Assembly: GCA_017553575.1 (NCBI GenBank)
Contig: JAFZKQ010000101.1
Span: forward strand, 1 to 35,430
Reading direction: 5' to 3'
DNA from: Paludibacteraceae bacterium
GTDB taxonomy: Bacteria > Bacteroidota > Bacteroidia > Bacteroidales > Paludibacteraceae
Length of the DNA: 35,430 nt
Position 1 is the stretch's first letter. Every line of letters starts with the position of its first letter. Below the pieces are notes generated by a model. That model did not search any database and had not been told where the DNA came from. It saw nothing but the letters and a program-made list of their open reading frames with translations. This document shows, piece by piece, positions 7,231-16,989 of this stretch. The position numbers were made by a program, and so were the translations under genes.

Positions 7231-8931
7231 ATGATGAAAAAAACAATATCACATATCGCTTTAGCGTTTGGGTCTCTATTTCTATTCCAACAAAACTCCC
7301 AGGCAGCATGGGACGGGAAAACTGAAACATACGGATGGTATATAAACGCAGACACATTGGCAGGTGAAACCATCGATAATCCTTTTATTATCGCAACGGA
7401 GTCTGATTTGGTGGGTCTTGCAAAATTGGTTTGTGAATCAGTGGCCAACACCAGCCCTCACCCTAACGCATTCGACGGAAAATATTTCGTTTTGACAAAC
7501 GACTTGGATTTTAGCGATAAGAAAGGAAAAGCAAACAATTGGACGCCTATCGGAAACAAGAAGAACCCTTTCCGTGGCTATTTCTTAGGACAAGGGCATA
7601 CAATCAAAAACCTCACCATCAAAGGAACTTGTAACGAGAAAAGCGATTTGTCCATCGATGTTTATTCGGAATCGAAGAACGCTAAACATGAGGACATCTA
7701 TTCTAAATTCCAAGATACGAAATGTAACGACCTCGGTCTGTTCGGCCACATCATGCACGCAAAGGTCTGCGACTTGAAACTGGAGAACATCACCATCGAC
7801 GGAAACTACATCATCGGCGGTATCTGCGGTCACGCAGGTTGGGACTCCTCCATCAAGAATTGTAGCGTAGAGGGTGAGTTGAAAGGCAACGGACTCATCG
7901 GTGGTATCTGCGGCTACATGGAGATGCGATGCGTCATCGACAGTTGTTCAACACACGGTACGATCATCAGTAGCAACGGTAAATTGGCCAACGGCGGTAT
8001 CTGCGGTTTGGCCCAGACTAAATGCGACATCAAAAACTGCAAAAACACAGCTTCCATCTTCTGTAACGAAGCGGAATATGTGGGTGGTATCTGCGGAATG
8101 ACCAACCGATACGGTTCTTTGACCCGATGCACCAATAGCGGCGACATCTCAGTAACGGGTAGCGGTAACGGAAACTTCTCTGCTTTCGGCGGCATCTGCG
8201 GCGTCTTGGGACACTCCTGTAAATTGGAAGAGAACACCAACATCGGACACTTGAAGATTACGGCAAGCCAAGGCTTCGTCGGAGGAAACTGCGGTTTGGC
8301 CAGTGAGGAGACAACCGTGATAAACAATTTCAACGCGGGTGGAATCACCGCATCCAAAGAGATCATCAGTGGTGGTATCTGCGGAATGAACTACCGTAAC
8401 ACGACCAACAACAATATCAACGTCGGCAATATCGACAGCGAAGGTATCAAGGGTGGTGTCATCGGTTACAACTACAAAAACAGAAGTATCGTCACGAAGT
8501 GCTACTACGACAAACAGATGTGTCCTGCTGATTATGGTATCGGTATGACAGAGGCTGGAAGCAAAAAGGGTAACAACCACGGAACGGACAAGATGGAGAC
8601 AGCCGAAATGGTTTCCGTCTTCACAAAGCCATTGGATTTGACCAAATGGAGCTCCGCAGAGGGCAACTACCCTTTCTTAACAAGCATGTCTAGCTCTGAA
8701 ATCGTTAAGCTTAGTGCTCAACCTATTATCCTAAAAGATGGTCAAAACGTCAACAACGTCACGGCTCCATTCAAGGCAAGCACAACCAACGGAACACGTT
8801 GGTCATTCAATGCAGGTGACATCACGATGGACGAGAACGGCGAAGCAACCATTCTTCAAAGTGGCACAGTCACTTTAACTCTAACAGACGGCATTTCAAA
8901 GAGGGTGGTCAACTTGACTTCTACAAAATAA
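7231..8931 (+). CDS. Secreted cysteine-rich GLUG-repeat protein
   Basis: A 566-residue exported protein. A signal peptide covers about 1-26 (cleavage near SQAA-WDG). A GLUG-type beta-helix spans about 190-430, with eight successive turn motifs: seven GG[I/N]CG and a last GGVIG. In usual GLUG repeats the motif reads GGLVG or similar, so a fixed Cys here is unusual. About 21 Cys occur in all, many as a second Cys in each repeat (KNCSVEG, DSCSTHG, TRCTNSG). Residues about 470-566 form a small Ig-like or carbohydrate-binding-like end domain (WSFNAGDITMDENGEATI). No sorting tail of the Por type is clear. A role as surface adhesin or glycan-associated protein is inferred only. It is single, with its own promoter and terminator. 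Confidence 0.88.
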   Translation: MMKKTISHIALAFGSLFLFQQNSQAAWDGKTETYGWYINADTLAGETIDNPFIIATESDLVGLAKLVCESVANTSPHPNAFDGKYFVLTNDLDFSDKKGKANNWTPIGNKKNPFRGYFLGQGHTIKNLTIKGTCNEKSDLSIDVYSESKNAKHEDIYSKFQDTKCNDLGLFGHIMHAKVCDLKLENITIDGNYIIGGICGHAGWDSSIKNCSVEGELKGNGLIGGICGYMEMRCVIDSCSTHGTIISSNGKLANGGICGLAQTKCDIKNCKNTASIFCNEAEYVGGICGMTNRYGSLTRCTNSGDISVTGSGNGNFSAFGGICGVLGHSCKLEENTNIGHLKITASQGFVGGNCGLASEETTVINNFNAGGITASKEIISGGICGMNYRNTTNNNINVGNIDSEGIKGGVIGYNYKNRSIVTKCYYDKQMCPADYGIGMTEAGSKKGNNHGTDKMETAEMVSVFTKPLDLTKWSSAEGNYPFLTSMSSSEIVKLSAQPIILKDGQNVNNVTAPFKASTTNGTRWSFNAGDITMDENGEATILQSGTVTLTLTDGISKRVVNLTSTK

Positions 8932-8958
8932 CTTAGAACGTTTGGTATTATAACTGGT

Positions 8959-8994
8959 AATGGGGATTTGCAGATTTGCGGATCCCCATTCTTA
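8959..8994 (+). terminator. Terminator of the GLUG gene
   Basis: AATGGGGAT (8959-8967) pairs perfectly with ATCCCCATT (8982-8990) around a 14-base loop, followed by CTTATTT. It lies 27 bases past the stop. The stem is strong and the T-tract is weak. Confidence 0.75.
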
Positions 8995-9103
8995 TTTCAG
9001 CAAGGTAAAGCATTGGCCACGGCGCAAGAATATTCCCCAGCTCATTCCAAAGAAAGAGTCCACCAACAGCCCCTTGCTCAGCATAGGGTACGATAACAAA
9101 TCC

Positions 9104-10297
9104 TTAATCTAGGGAATCCGCCTTAGTACATTTAATCAGCACTTTCTTTCCAGCGAAGGTAGTCGCAAACAAATAGAGGTCGCCTCCCTCTTTCAGTTTC
9201 AGTTTAGTACGCAACTGAAGCACCGTCTGAGGGAAATTACGAACAGACAAGTTGGCCGACTCTACGCCTGCCAAATTTTGCTTCAACTCCGACTTGCCCA
9301 TCGAGAAGCAAGATTCCACCTTGAAAATCCGGCCAGGGAAATCAGCCACCATCTCATTTGAAGTATACAGATGCGTGTTTACATCCAATTTGGAGAGCGA
9401 ATAACGTTGCGACAACAAGCGATAAGCCCCACCCTTCAGGAGTGAGACGTTGGGCTCATACAAATAAGTTCCCATCTCCTTTGCCAAAGAGCAAACTGCC
9501 CCACGCTCCTCCTCCTTTGTAAAGAAAATCGAAGAGAGTCCTCCTCGCGTCAGATGGGCACAGACAATCCGCATCTCCTCCCCACTCCTCTCCCTATCGA
9601 AAAGGAAGAGCAACTCCTTGCATTCGTTATTGACAGCCACCACATGCACCTCAGCCACCCATTGCAGAGCAGCCAACGCCGAAGAGAGATCCAACATGGG
9701 GGAATACTTCACCAAAATCCGTTTCGATTTTTCAAACAAAGCAGGCAATAGTTGCGTAAGGTCCGGCTCACAATCGGTCAAAGAGACCACCTTGCGCCCA
9801 TACTGGTCCCGACGGGCAGGATCCAAATAGATACAATCAACAGCTGGCATGGCCGACAAGAAATCGGTTGCCTGCGCACACACCACTTCGGCATGAGGCA
9901 AGCCCAGCAACGGAAAATTATGGGAAGCGACCTCACAGAGCAACGTCTGTCGCTCCACGTAGGTCGCTTGTTTGAAACCTCTACTTATATAGGAGAAATC
10001 TACCCCAAAGCCCCCGGTCAAATCGACGAGGGATTCTCCTTTCAGGATTTGGGATTTATAGAGAGCCGTCTGCTCCGACGAACATTGTTCCAGAGAGATA
10101 TGCGGAGGATAAAGGATTCCCTCCACCTCCGTCCAAGAAGGCAACTTCTTGAGCGCAATCTGCCGCCCCTCGATTTGCCTCAGGGCAAGCGGCAAGTCCA
10201 CGCCATCCACCTTACCGGGATGAAGGGCCAAATTCCGCACATCATCATCCCTATGCTTCGCAATGAATGCCTTGGTCGGTTCTCCAATCTCCACCAT
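9104..10297 (-). CDS. Class I SAM-dependent methyltransferase with THUMP-like C-terminal domain
   Basis: A 397-residue cytoplasmic protein. Residues about 85-215 form a Rossmann methyltransferase: SAM-binding motif SLVDLTGGFGVDF (89-101) and the substrate-side motif DPARRD (159-164), in the position of the DPPY-type motif. The C-terminal part (about 320-397) resembles the THUMP-like domain attached to these enzymes in Bacteroidota, ending in a beta-rich segment. An RNA substrate is therefore inferred, but which base is modified is not known. Its ATG shares one base with the purU stop (TAATG), so the two are translationally coupled. Between its stop and the GLUG terminator, 8995-9103 holds no supported gene. 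Confidence 0.87.
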   Translation of the reverse strand: MVEIGEPTKAFIAKHRDDDVRNLALHPGKVDGVDLPLALRQIEGRQIALKKLPSWTEVEGILYPPHISLEQCSSEQTALYKSQILKGESLVDLTGGFGVDFSYISRGFKQATYVERQTLLCEVASHNFPLLGLPHAEVVCAQATDFLSAMPAVDCIYLDPARRDQYGRKVVSLTDCEPDLTQLLPALFEKSKRILVKYSPMLDLSSALAALQWVAEVHVVAVNNECKELLFLFDRERSGEEMRIVCAHLTRGGLSSIFFTKEEERGAVCSLAKEMGTYLYEPNVSLLKGGAYRLLSQRYSLSKLDVNTHLYTSNEMVADFPGRIFKVESCFSMGKSELKQNLAGVESANLSVRNFPQTVLQLRTKLKLKEGGDLYLFATTFAGKKVLIKCTKADSLD

Positions 10298-11163
10298 TAA
10301 GCAAACACAACCGTTTTGTTCTTATACGCCAACACCTTACGGTCGATATGCTTCTCCACCGCACGCGAAAGCACGATCTTCTCCAAGTCACGTCCTTTGT
10401 GGATGAAGGTCTTAACCGTATCCTTGTGCGTCACACGGACAACATCCTGTTCGATGATAGGACCGGCATCCAATTCAGAAGTCACATAGTGGCTGGTTGC
10501 GCCAATGATCTTCACACCGCGCTCATACGCTGCATGGTAAGGCTTCGCTCCCACAAACGCAGGCAAGAACGAATGGTGGATATTGATGATCTTGTTCGGA
10601 TATTCACGAATCATATCCTCGGAGATAATTTGCATGTAACGAGCCAAGACGATAAAATCGACACCACCCTCCTTGAGCAGCCTCATCTCCTCTGCCTCCT
10701 GCTCGGCTTTGTTCTCCTTCGTTATCGGGAAGACGTGGAACGGGATGCCGAAACGTTCGCCAACCCACTGCAAATCGGGATGGTTGCTGACAATCATCGG
10801 GATCTCCGCGTTCAACTCTCCTGCCGTATACCTTGACAAAATATCGAAAAGGCAATGCGACATCTTAGAGACAAATATTGCCATGCGCGGTTTGACATCA
10901 GAGAAATAGATGTTGAAATCCATTTCGTATGTAGCTCCGAACAACGTATGGAAATACTCGATTATCTTTTCCTTGGGAATGATGAAGTCCTTCAAATCCC
11001 ACTCAATTCTCGTAAAAAACGCATTTTGCTCGTAGTCAACGTGCTGATCTAGATAGACAATATTACCCTTGTTGACATTGATAAAATTCGTTATTGCCGC
11101 CAAGATACCTTGCTTATCTGGGCAATGCGCCAATAAAATCGCAGTCTGTTTCTGCTTCTCCAT
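10297..11163 (-). CDS. purU: Formyltetrahydrofolate deformylase
   Basis: A 288-residue enzyme hydrolysing 10-formyltetrahydrofolate to formate and tetrahydrofolate, which balances one-carbon pools and supplies formate for purine synthesis. An N-terminal ACT domain (about 5-80, beginning TAILLAHCPDKQGILAAITN) is followed by a formyl-transferase fold with the NIHHSFLPAF segment (catalytic Asn and His) and SELDAGPII (catalytic Asp). The length is typical. I chose the ATG at 11163; a second ATG four codons upstream (11175) is also open. The gene precedes and overlaps the methyltransferase. A short GGAGA/TCTCC hairpin lies in its leader (about 11193-11209) without any recognised riboswitch. Confidence 0.96.
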   Translation of the reverse strand: MEKQKQTAILLAHCPDKQGILAAITNFINVNKGNIVYLDQHVDYEQNAFFTRIEWDLKDFIIPKEKIIEYFHTLFGATYEMDFNIYFSDVKPRMAIFVSKMSHCLFDILSRYTAGELNAEIPMIVSNHPDLQWVGERFGIPFHVFPITKENKAEQEAEEMRLLKEGGVDFIVLARYMQIISEDMIREYPNKIINIHHSFLPAFVGAKPYHAAYERGVKIIGATSHYVTSELDAGPIIEQDVVRVTHKDTVKTFIHKGRDLEKIVLSRAVEKHIDRKVLAYKNKTVVFA

Positions 11164-11299
11164 ATCACTTATCATCTATGAGGAGACCCAAGATCTCCAG
11201 TTATACTTAGAGGCGGAAGTAAATCCACCGTATTTTTCTCACCCAAGGGAATACGATTCCCCATTAAGACCTTTTATTCTTCAAAAACCGCCTCACGAA

Positions 11300-12319
11300 T
11301 CAAATCGTCACCCGAGAGAACGGAGGCAAAGAGACGTCACAAAAATCTCCATCCAAATATTTGAAATAGCCCGCTATCGCAATCATCGCCGCATTGTCCG
11401 TCGTGTAAGAGAACTTCGGAATATGGATTTTCCATCCATAGCGACGGCCATGGTCTTCAAAAGCGGAACGCAAAGCCGAATTGGCGGAGACACCACCTGC
11501 TACGGCCACCTCCTTAATGCCCAAATCCTTTACAGCCTTGCGCAACTTAGCCATCAAAATCTCCACGACAGTATACTGCAAAGAGGCGCACAAATCACAC
11601 TTGCGCTCTTCGACGAAGTTCGGGTTCTCCTTCAACTCGTCACGCAAAAGATAGAGGAAAGAGGTCTTGAGTCCGCTGAAACTATAATCATACCCAGGTA
11701 TCTGAGGTTTGCTCAATGCGAAAGCCTTTGGATTTCCCTCTTTAGCCAATCGGTCTATCACCGGTCCGCCGGGATAAGGCAAGCCCATCACCTTCGCACA
11801 CTTGTCAAACGCCTCACCAGCCGCATCGTCGATCGTTTGTCCCAAGACTTCCATCTCCTTATAGCTCTTCACCAATATGATTTGGGAATTACCACCCGAG
11901 ACAAGAAGACAAAGGAACGGGAAATTAGGAAGATTGCTCTCCTCCCCCTTCACTTGGATGAAATGGGCCATGACATGACCTTGCAAATGGTTCACATCCA
12001 CAAGGGGTTTGCCCAATGCCAACGAGAACCCTTTCGCGAAAGAGGTTCCCACCAACAACGACCCCATCAAACCGGGACCACGCGTAAAGGCAATGGCACT
12101 CAACTCCTCCTTTTTCAAACCGGACTGGCGCAGGGCCTCATGAACCACTGGAATGATATTTTGCTGGTGCGCACGGGAGGCCAACTCCGGAACCACACCA
12201 CCATAAGCCTCATGGACCTTCTGGCTCGCTATGACATTCGACAGCAAATAGCCGTCACTAATTACCGCACAGGACGTATCATCACAAGACGACTCTATGG
12301 CTAAAATATTAACTGACAT
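11300..12319 (-). CDS. tsaD: tRNA N6-threonylcarbamoyladenosine transferase subunit TsaD
   Basis: A 339-residue essential tRNA-modifying protein that, with TsaB and TsaE, transfers threonylcarbamoyl from its adenylate to A37 of ANN-decoding tRNAs. The ASKHA-fold motifs are intact: start MSVNILAIESSCDDT, metal-binding His111 and His115 in HLQGHVMAH, VSGGNSQI, and the nucleotide-site AGGVSANSALR near the end. An open frame extends 46 codons upstream, but homology starts at MSVNIL, so the ATG at 12319 is used. The start region overlaps the nominal start of the divergent tamB-like gene. Between its stop and purU a GGGAAT/ATTCCC hairpin (11247-11261) is present but has no T-run. Confidence 0.97.
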   Translation of the reverse strand: MSVNILAIESSCDDTSCAVISDGYLLSNVIASQKVHEAYGGVVPELASRAHQQNIIPVVHEALRQSGLKKEELSAIAFTRGPGLMGSLLVGTSFAKGFSLALGKPLVDVNHLQGHVMAHFIQVKGEESNLPNFPFLCLLVSGGNSQIILVKSYKEMEVLGQTIDDAAGEAFDKCAKVMGLPYPGGPVIDRLAKEGNPKAFALSKPQIPGYDYSFSGLKTSFLYLLRDELKENPNFVEERKCDLCASLQYTVVEILMAKLRKAVKDLGIKEVAVAGGVSANSALRSAFEDHGRRYGWKIHIPKFSYTTDNAAMIAIAGYFKYLDGDFCDVSLPPFSRVTI

Positions 12320-15300
12320 CACTTTGCTACTTTTACATTTTCTGAAAGAATTCGACGAGCTGTTAAATAAACAAAACTTAACCATACGCCCGTTTTCTTT
12401 CTGCTTTTTATTTCCTACTTTTGCAGAAATATTTGTCAAAGGTATAAAAAAATTCATATATATATTACTCCGACTGGCCGCTCTATTTTTCTTAATTCTT
12501 TTAAGCGGCTATTTGGTTCTGAAAAACGATAAGTTACAACGCAAAGTTGTCAATGTGGTGACCGAAAGTCTTTCCGAAAAAGTTCAATCGGAAGTGAAAC
12601 TGACCAAAATCGAATGGGATTTCCCAAACAGCCTCATTCTCAACGATGTATATATCGAAGATCAGAGCCAAGATACGCTTTTGTCCATTGACAGAACAAA
12701 AGTGACCCTCAATTTGATGGACCTGTTCCAAGCGAGAGTCTCCTTCCGTACCATCCAAATGGTGGGAATGACGGCCCACATCAACAAAAAAGACTCCACC
12801 TACAATTTCCAATTCTTCGTGGATGCCTTCCGAAAAAAGGACAGTACCCAATCCATCCAATGGTCGATGGACGTGGAATCCATTGCCTTCGACGACTGTA
12901 CCATCTACTACAAAAACGAGAAGAACAAACCAAGGGCGAAGGGCTTCGACCCTAGCGACATAGGGATCGAGAAACTGAACGGATACTTACACGTCAAATG
13001 CTTCACGGAAGATTCCATCAACATCAAACTGCACAATATCAGCTTTGAAGAGAAGTCGGGATTGACCCTCAGTTCCCTCTCCACCTCCTTCTACGCCAAC
13101 CAGGAGATGATGACCTTCAACAACTTCGTCGTCAGACTCCCCAACAGCCTCGTCGCCTTCAACGACGCGACCTTCTATCACGACAACTACAAGGCTTTCA
13201 ACGACTTGACCAACAAGATGATGATGAATGTGGACATCGCACCATCCAACATCAAGGTGAAGGACTTGGCCGCATTGGTGCCCCGATTGGAGTCTTTGGA
13301 GGAAAAAATCTTCATCGAAGGTCTCATCCAAGGAAGAGGCTCCGACGTAAACGTGGGCGACCTGAAAATCCAATATGGAGAGAGTACCCATATCATCGGC
13401 GATATGCGAATCAAAGGTCTCCCCTACCTGAAAGACATGAGCGTCTTCGCCAACTTCGAGGATATCTATGCGAACCCTAACGAGATGAAGGAGATTGCAG
13501 AAGCCCTGCTCGAACGGGAGATCAAACTTCCAAGCTTCGTAAACAACTTGGAATATATCGGCTACGAAGGTTCCATCGAGGGAGATTTGTCTGAACTTCA
13601 ATCCTACGGAAAAATCAAATCCAACGTAGGAGACATCTCCAACAACGTGAGAATCAACAGCGCTGACGACAAATTCACCGCCTACTCCTTCAACGGAAGC
13701 ATCTACTCCGACAACCTCGCCTTAGGCAAGCTATTCGGAGAAAAATCCCATTTGGGCAATGCCGGTCTGCACATGGATATCATTGTAGACAAGAACGAGA
13801 TGGGCAACGTATCGGTGGATGCGCAAGGCTCCATCGACTCCCTCTCCTATAAAAACTACACCTACAAAAACATTGAAATCAACGGACTCTTCAACAAAAA
13901 GGAGTTCAAAGGAGTCTTGGCTCTGAACGACCCCAACGCTTCCTTGAAATTCGACGGTAACATCAATTGGAACCACGACAAACCTCTATACCGCTTCTTG
14001 GCCGAAGTGAAGGATGTGAAATTAGACAAACTCAATCTTGCCAAAACACCCAACACTACCATCTCCTTCAACGTAGAGGTCAATGCCAAGGGCAATAACG
14101 CAAACGAGCTAGAAGGTTCCGCCTCCATCGACAACATCTTGTTCACCAAAGGCGAGAAGGAGTTATACATCGCCAACGCCAGCCTAGTATCCGACAAAAA
14201 AGAAGGCATAAGCAGCATCCGCCTCTACTCGGACTACATAAACGGTGAGGTTAAGGGACATTACAAAGTCTCTACCATCTATAAGAATCTGAAGAACTTA
14301 GCAAAAAACTATTTGCCTTCCATCATCAAAGAATCTCCTTCTTACGAATATGCGCAAGGAAACAACTTCTCTTTCAATTTCAACATCGAGAATATCAACC
14401 CCATCCACGAAATCGTAACACTGCCTGTCTCCATCTCCGAGCAAGGCTCCATCAGCGGTTTCTATAACGACAGCCTACAAAAAGCAAGGATAAAAATAGA
14501 GGCAGAACAGCTATCCATAGGAAAGACGAACTTGGAAGATTGTGTCCTACTGGTTGAAAACCCTTACGACCACGTCAAAATAATGGTCAGAGGCACACAC
14601 CTACCCAGAAACAGCCGACGGACGCCTTATTTCCTATCGCTCAACGCTAAAATAAAGAACGACTCCATCGACACGGAATTCAACTTCAACAATTCCGCAG
14701 AAGTGACCTACGGTGGAAAGGTGAAACTTTCCGCCTTCTTCAAGAGTCTGACAAAAGAGGGATTGACTGCCGACTTTCTCATCCATCCTTCCGAAATTAT
14801 CCTCAGCGATACGACCTGGAGCATCAAACGGAGTACGATCGAGTTGGCACCTAGAAACATCGTTGTCAACGATTTCCAATTCTTCCACGACGACCAAGCG
14901 CTCTCCATCAACGGACAGAACTCGTCCAACGAGAAGGACAGTTTGCATGTCCACCTGAACAAGCTGAACCTCGGTTATGTCAGCGACATCGTCAACCAAA
15001 AATACATCACCTTCGGTGGATTAGCGAGTGGAGACATCAATCTATACAAGATATTCAGCCACCCTCACATCGATGGAGACTTGGGCGTGATAGGTGCCAG
15101 CATCAACGAATATGGCATCGGTGACTTGAACGTGAATTCATTCTGGAATCCGAAAGAGAAATGCATCGGCTTCAAGGGAACACTCGACAACGTCCTCCCT
15201 AACAAAGAATTGGCCCGCTCCGACATCTTCGGTGGCGTATTCATCGGCAACGACTCCCTCTACATAGAAGGAGACCTCAAAGAGGTCAGCCTCAAATTCC

Positions 15301-16988
15301 TCCGCCTCTATATCGGCAACATCATGCACGACAATACGGGTACGGTAAGCGGAAATGTCAAAGCTTACGGAAAATTCAACCAAATCGGTTTGGAAGGAAA
15401 AGCGTTCGCCAAAGATTTCGGCTTCGGGATAGACTATCTGAAGACATTCTACACCCTGACAGACACGGTAATCCTCACGCCGACCACCATCCAACTCAAA
15501 AAGACTCCCGTATTCGACACGGAAGGCAACAAGGCCATCGTAAACGGTATCCTCCATCACCGCGGATTCCGCGATTTCAAGTTTGACGTTAATGTCAATT
15601 GCGACAACTTCATTGCCCTCAATACTCGGGAGCAAGACAACAGCATCTACTACGGCAAGGCCTATGCTGACGGTCCGGTAAGGATTTACGGAACCCCGAA
15701 CGAGGTCAACTTCTTCATCGACTTGAAGACGCGACCAAACACAAAACTCACCATCCCGCTCGGCAACTCGGCAACGGCCAGCAACAGCGACTTCATCACC
15801 TTCATCAAGAAAGAGGAGGAACTATCCGCCATCGAGCTGAAACGTCAGCGAAGGGAGAAGATGAGAACCATCGAAGAGAACAAAAAATCAAAGACCCAAT
15901 TGAACTTGGATCTTAACATCGAGGCCACGAAAGACGCTGTTGTCCAACTTATTATGGACGCTCGGCAAGGCGATATGATCAAAGGAACAGGAAACGGCAA
16001 AATCAGGCTCACCTACAGTTCCAAAGAGTCGGGCATGAATATGTACGGAAGTTATGAAATCTTGAAAGGTGAATACTTCTTTACCATCCAGAGCCTCATC
16101 TCCAGAAAGTTCGACATCATGGGAGGAAGTCTCTTGCGATGGACCGGTAGCCCTTACGACGCTATCATCGACATCAACGCCAAGTATGCACTGAACACCT
16201 CCCTGAACGAGATCTTGGACGATCCGAACCTACGTTCGACCCTCACGCCTGTCCACTGTCTCCTAAACTTGACGGGTACGCTGAGAAGACCGAACATCAA
16301 GTTCGACCTGAACCTGCCCAACTCGGATGCCGACCTGACAAGCCGTCTGAAGAGCGTGATCAATACGGAAGAGTTGATGAACAGGAATGCCGCCTCGCTA
16401 CTCGCCCTCGGACATTTCTACACAATGGACAAAAGCGACGTCAATAGCTCAACGGAATTGTCCTCCGTCGGCTTCTCCACACTATCTTCTCAGATAAGCA
16501 ACTGGATGTCAAGCATCAACGAGGACGTAAACATCGGCCTCAACTATAAACCGTCCGATGGAGTCAGCACCTCCAACGAGTTCGACGTAGCTCTCTCCAC
16601 CCAACTTTGGAACGACAGACTGCTCGTAAACGGAAACTTCGGTTACCGCGAAGACATGAGCAACATGCCTAACACCAATACCAGCAACAGCATCGTCGAT
16701 TTTGACATCGAATACAAGCTCACGCCTAACGGAAAATACAGCGTTAAAGCCTTCAATCGGACAAACGACAGCTACTTCAAGCAGTCTCCTAACACACAAG
16801 GTATAGGCGTCACCTACCGAGAAAGCTTCGACACATTCGGGGAATTGGTCAACTACTATACCAACCCGTTACGAATTTGGATAAGCAACGATAAGAAAAA
16901 GAAAAAAGGGAAAAAAGAGGAGCCTGAAGGAGAAGAGAAAGGACAACCCCTAATTTCAACGGAAGGAAAAGAAGAGAAAGGAGAATAA
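12297..16988 (+). CDS. tamB: TamB-like translocation and assembly module protein
   Basis: A very large envelope protein of the TamB/AsmA-like family, anchored in the inner membrane and reaching to the outer membrane through a long beta-taco. In proteobacteria TamB works in phospholipid transport and outer-membrane protein assembly. A membrane helix (about 53-74) is followed by some 1,400 residues of repeated beta-strands; the conserved TamB C-terminal domain (DUF490) occupies about the last 450 residues, with GSYEILKGEYFFTIQ and LNLTGTLRRPNIKFDLNLP. The C-terminus is a Lys/Glu-rich tail. The start is doubtful: the ATG at 12297 lies within antisense tsaD and upstream of the predicted transcription start. 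A start at the ATA of 12444 would give MKKFIYILLR, a normal-looking membrane anchor. The next gene begins one base past the stop. Confidence 0.9.
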   Translation: MAKILTDITLLLLHFLKEFDELLNKQNLTIRPFSFCFLFPTFAEIFVKGIKKFIYILLRLAALFFLILLSGYLVLKNDKLQRKVVNVVTESLSEKVQSEVKLTKIEWDFPNSLILNDVYIEDQSQDTLLSIDRTKVTLNLMDLFQARVSFRTIQMVGMTAHINKKDSTYNFQFFVDAFRKKDSTQSIQWSMDVESIAFDDCTIYYKNEKNKPRAKGFDPSDIGIEKLNGYLHVKCFTEDSINIKLHNISFEEKSGLTLSSLSTSFYANQEMMTFNNFVVRLPNSLVAFNDATFYHDNYKAFNDLTNKMMMNVDIAPSNIKVKDLAALVPRLESLEEKIFIEGLIQGRGSDVNVGDLKIQYGESTHIIGDMRIKGLPYLKDMSVFANFEDIYANPNEMKEIAEALLEREIKLPSFVNNLEYIGYEGSIEGDLSELQSYGKIKSNVGDISNNVRINSADDKFTAYSFNGSIYSDNLALGKLFGEKSHLGNAGLHMDIIVDKNEMGNVSVDAQGSIDSLSYKNYTYKNIEINGLFNKKEFKGVLALNDPNASLKFDGNINWNHDKPLYRFLAEVKDVKLDKLNLAKTPNTTISFNVEVNAKGNNANELEGSASIDNILFTKGEKELYIANASLVSDKKEGISSIRLYSDYINGEVKGHYKVSTIYKNLKNLAKNYLPSIIKESPSYEYAQGNNFSFNFNIENINPIHEIVTLPVSISEQGSISGFYNDSLQKARIKIEAEQLSIGKTNLEDCVLLVENPYDHVKIMVRGTHLPRNSRRTPYFLSLNAKIKNDSIDTEFNFNNSAEVTYGGKVKLSAFFKSLTKEGLTADFLIHPSEIILSDTTWSIKRSTIELAPRNIVVNDFQFFHDDQALSINGQNSSNEKDSLHVHLNKLNLGYVSDIVNQKYITFGGLASGDINLYKIFSHPHIDGDLGVIGASINEYGIGDLNVNSFWNPKEKCIGFKGTLDNVLPNKELARSDIFGGVFIGNDSLYIEGDLKEVSLKFLRLYIGNIMHDNTGTVSGNVKAYGKFNQIGLEGKAFAKDFGFGIDYLKTFYTLTDTVILTPTTIQLKKTPVFDTEGNKAIVNGILHHRGFRDFKFDVNVNCDNFIALNTREQDNSIYYGKAYADGPVRIYGTPNEVNFFIDLKTRPNTKLTIPLGNSATASNSDFITFIKKEEELSAIELKRQRREKMRTIEENKKSKTQLNLDLNIEATKDAVVQLIMDARQGDMIKGTGNGKIRLTYSSKESGMNMYGSYEILKGEYFFTIQSLISRKFDIMGGSLLRWTGSPYDAIIDINAKYALNTSLNEILDDPNLRSTLTPVHCLLNLTGTLRRPNIKFDLNLPNSDADLTSRLKSVINTEELMNRNAASLLALGHFYTMDKSDVNSSTELSSVGFSTLSSQISNWMSSINEDVNIGLNYKPSDGVSTSNEFDVALSTQLWNDRLLVNGNFGYREDMSNMPNTNTSNSIVDFDIEYKLTPNGKYSVKAFNRTNDSYFKQSPNTQGIGVTYRESFDTFGELVNYYTNPLRIWISNDKKKKKGKKEEPEGEEKGQPLISTEGKEEKGE
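12393..12423 (+). promoter_or_regulatory. Predicted promoter of the tamB-like gene
   Basis: TTTT (12393-12396, one mismatch to TTTG) is followed by 19 bases and TACTTTTG (12416-12423), a full -7 match at ideal spacing. Transcription would start near 12430, which is downstream of the only ATG in the tamB frame. Confidence 0.55.
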
Positions 16989-16989
16989 C

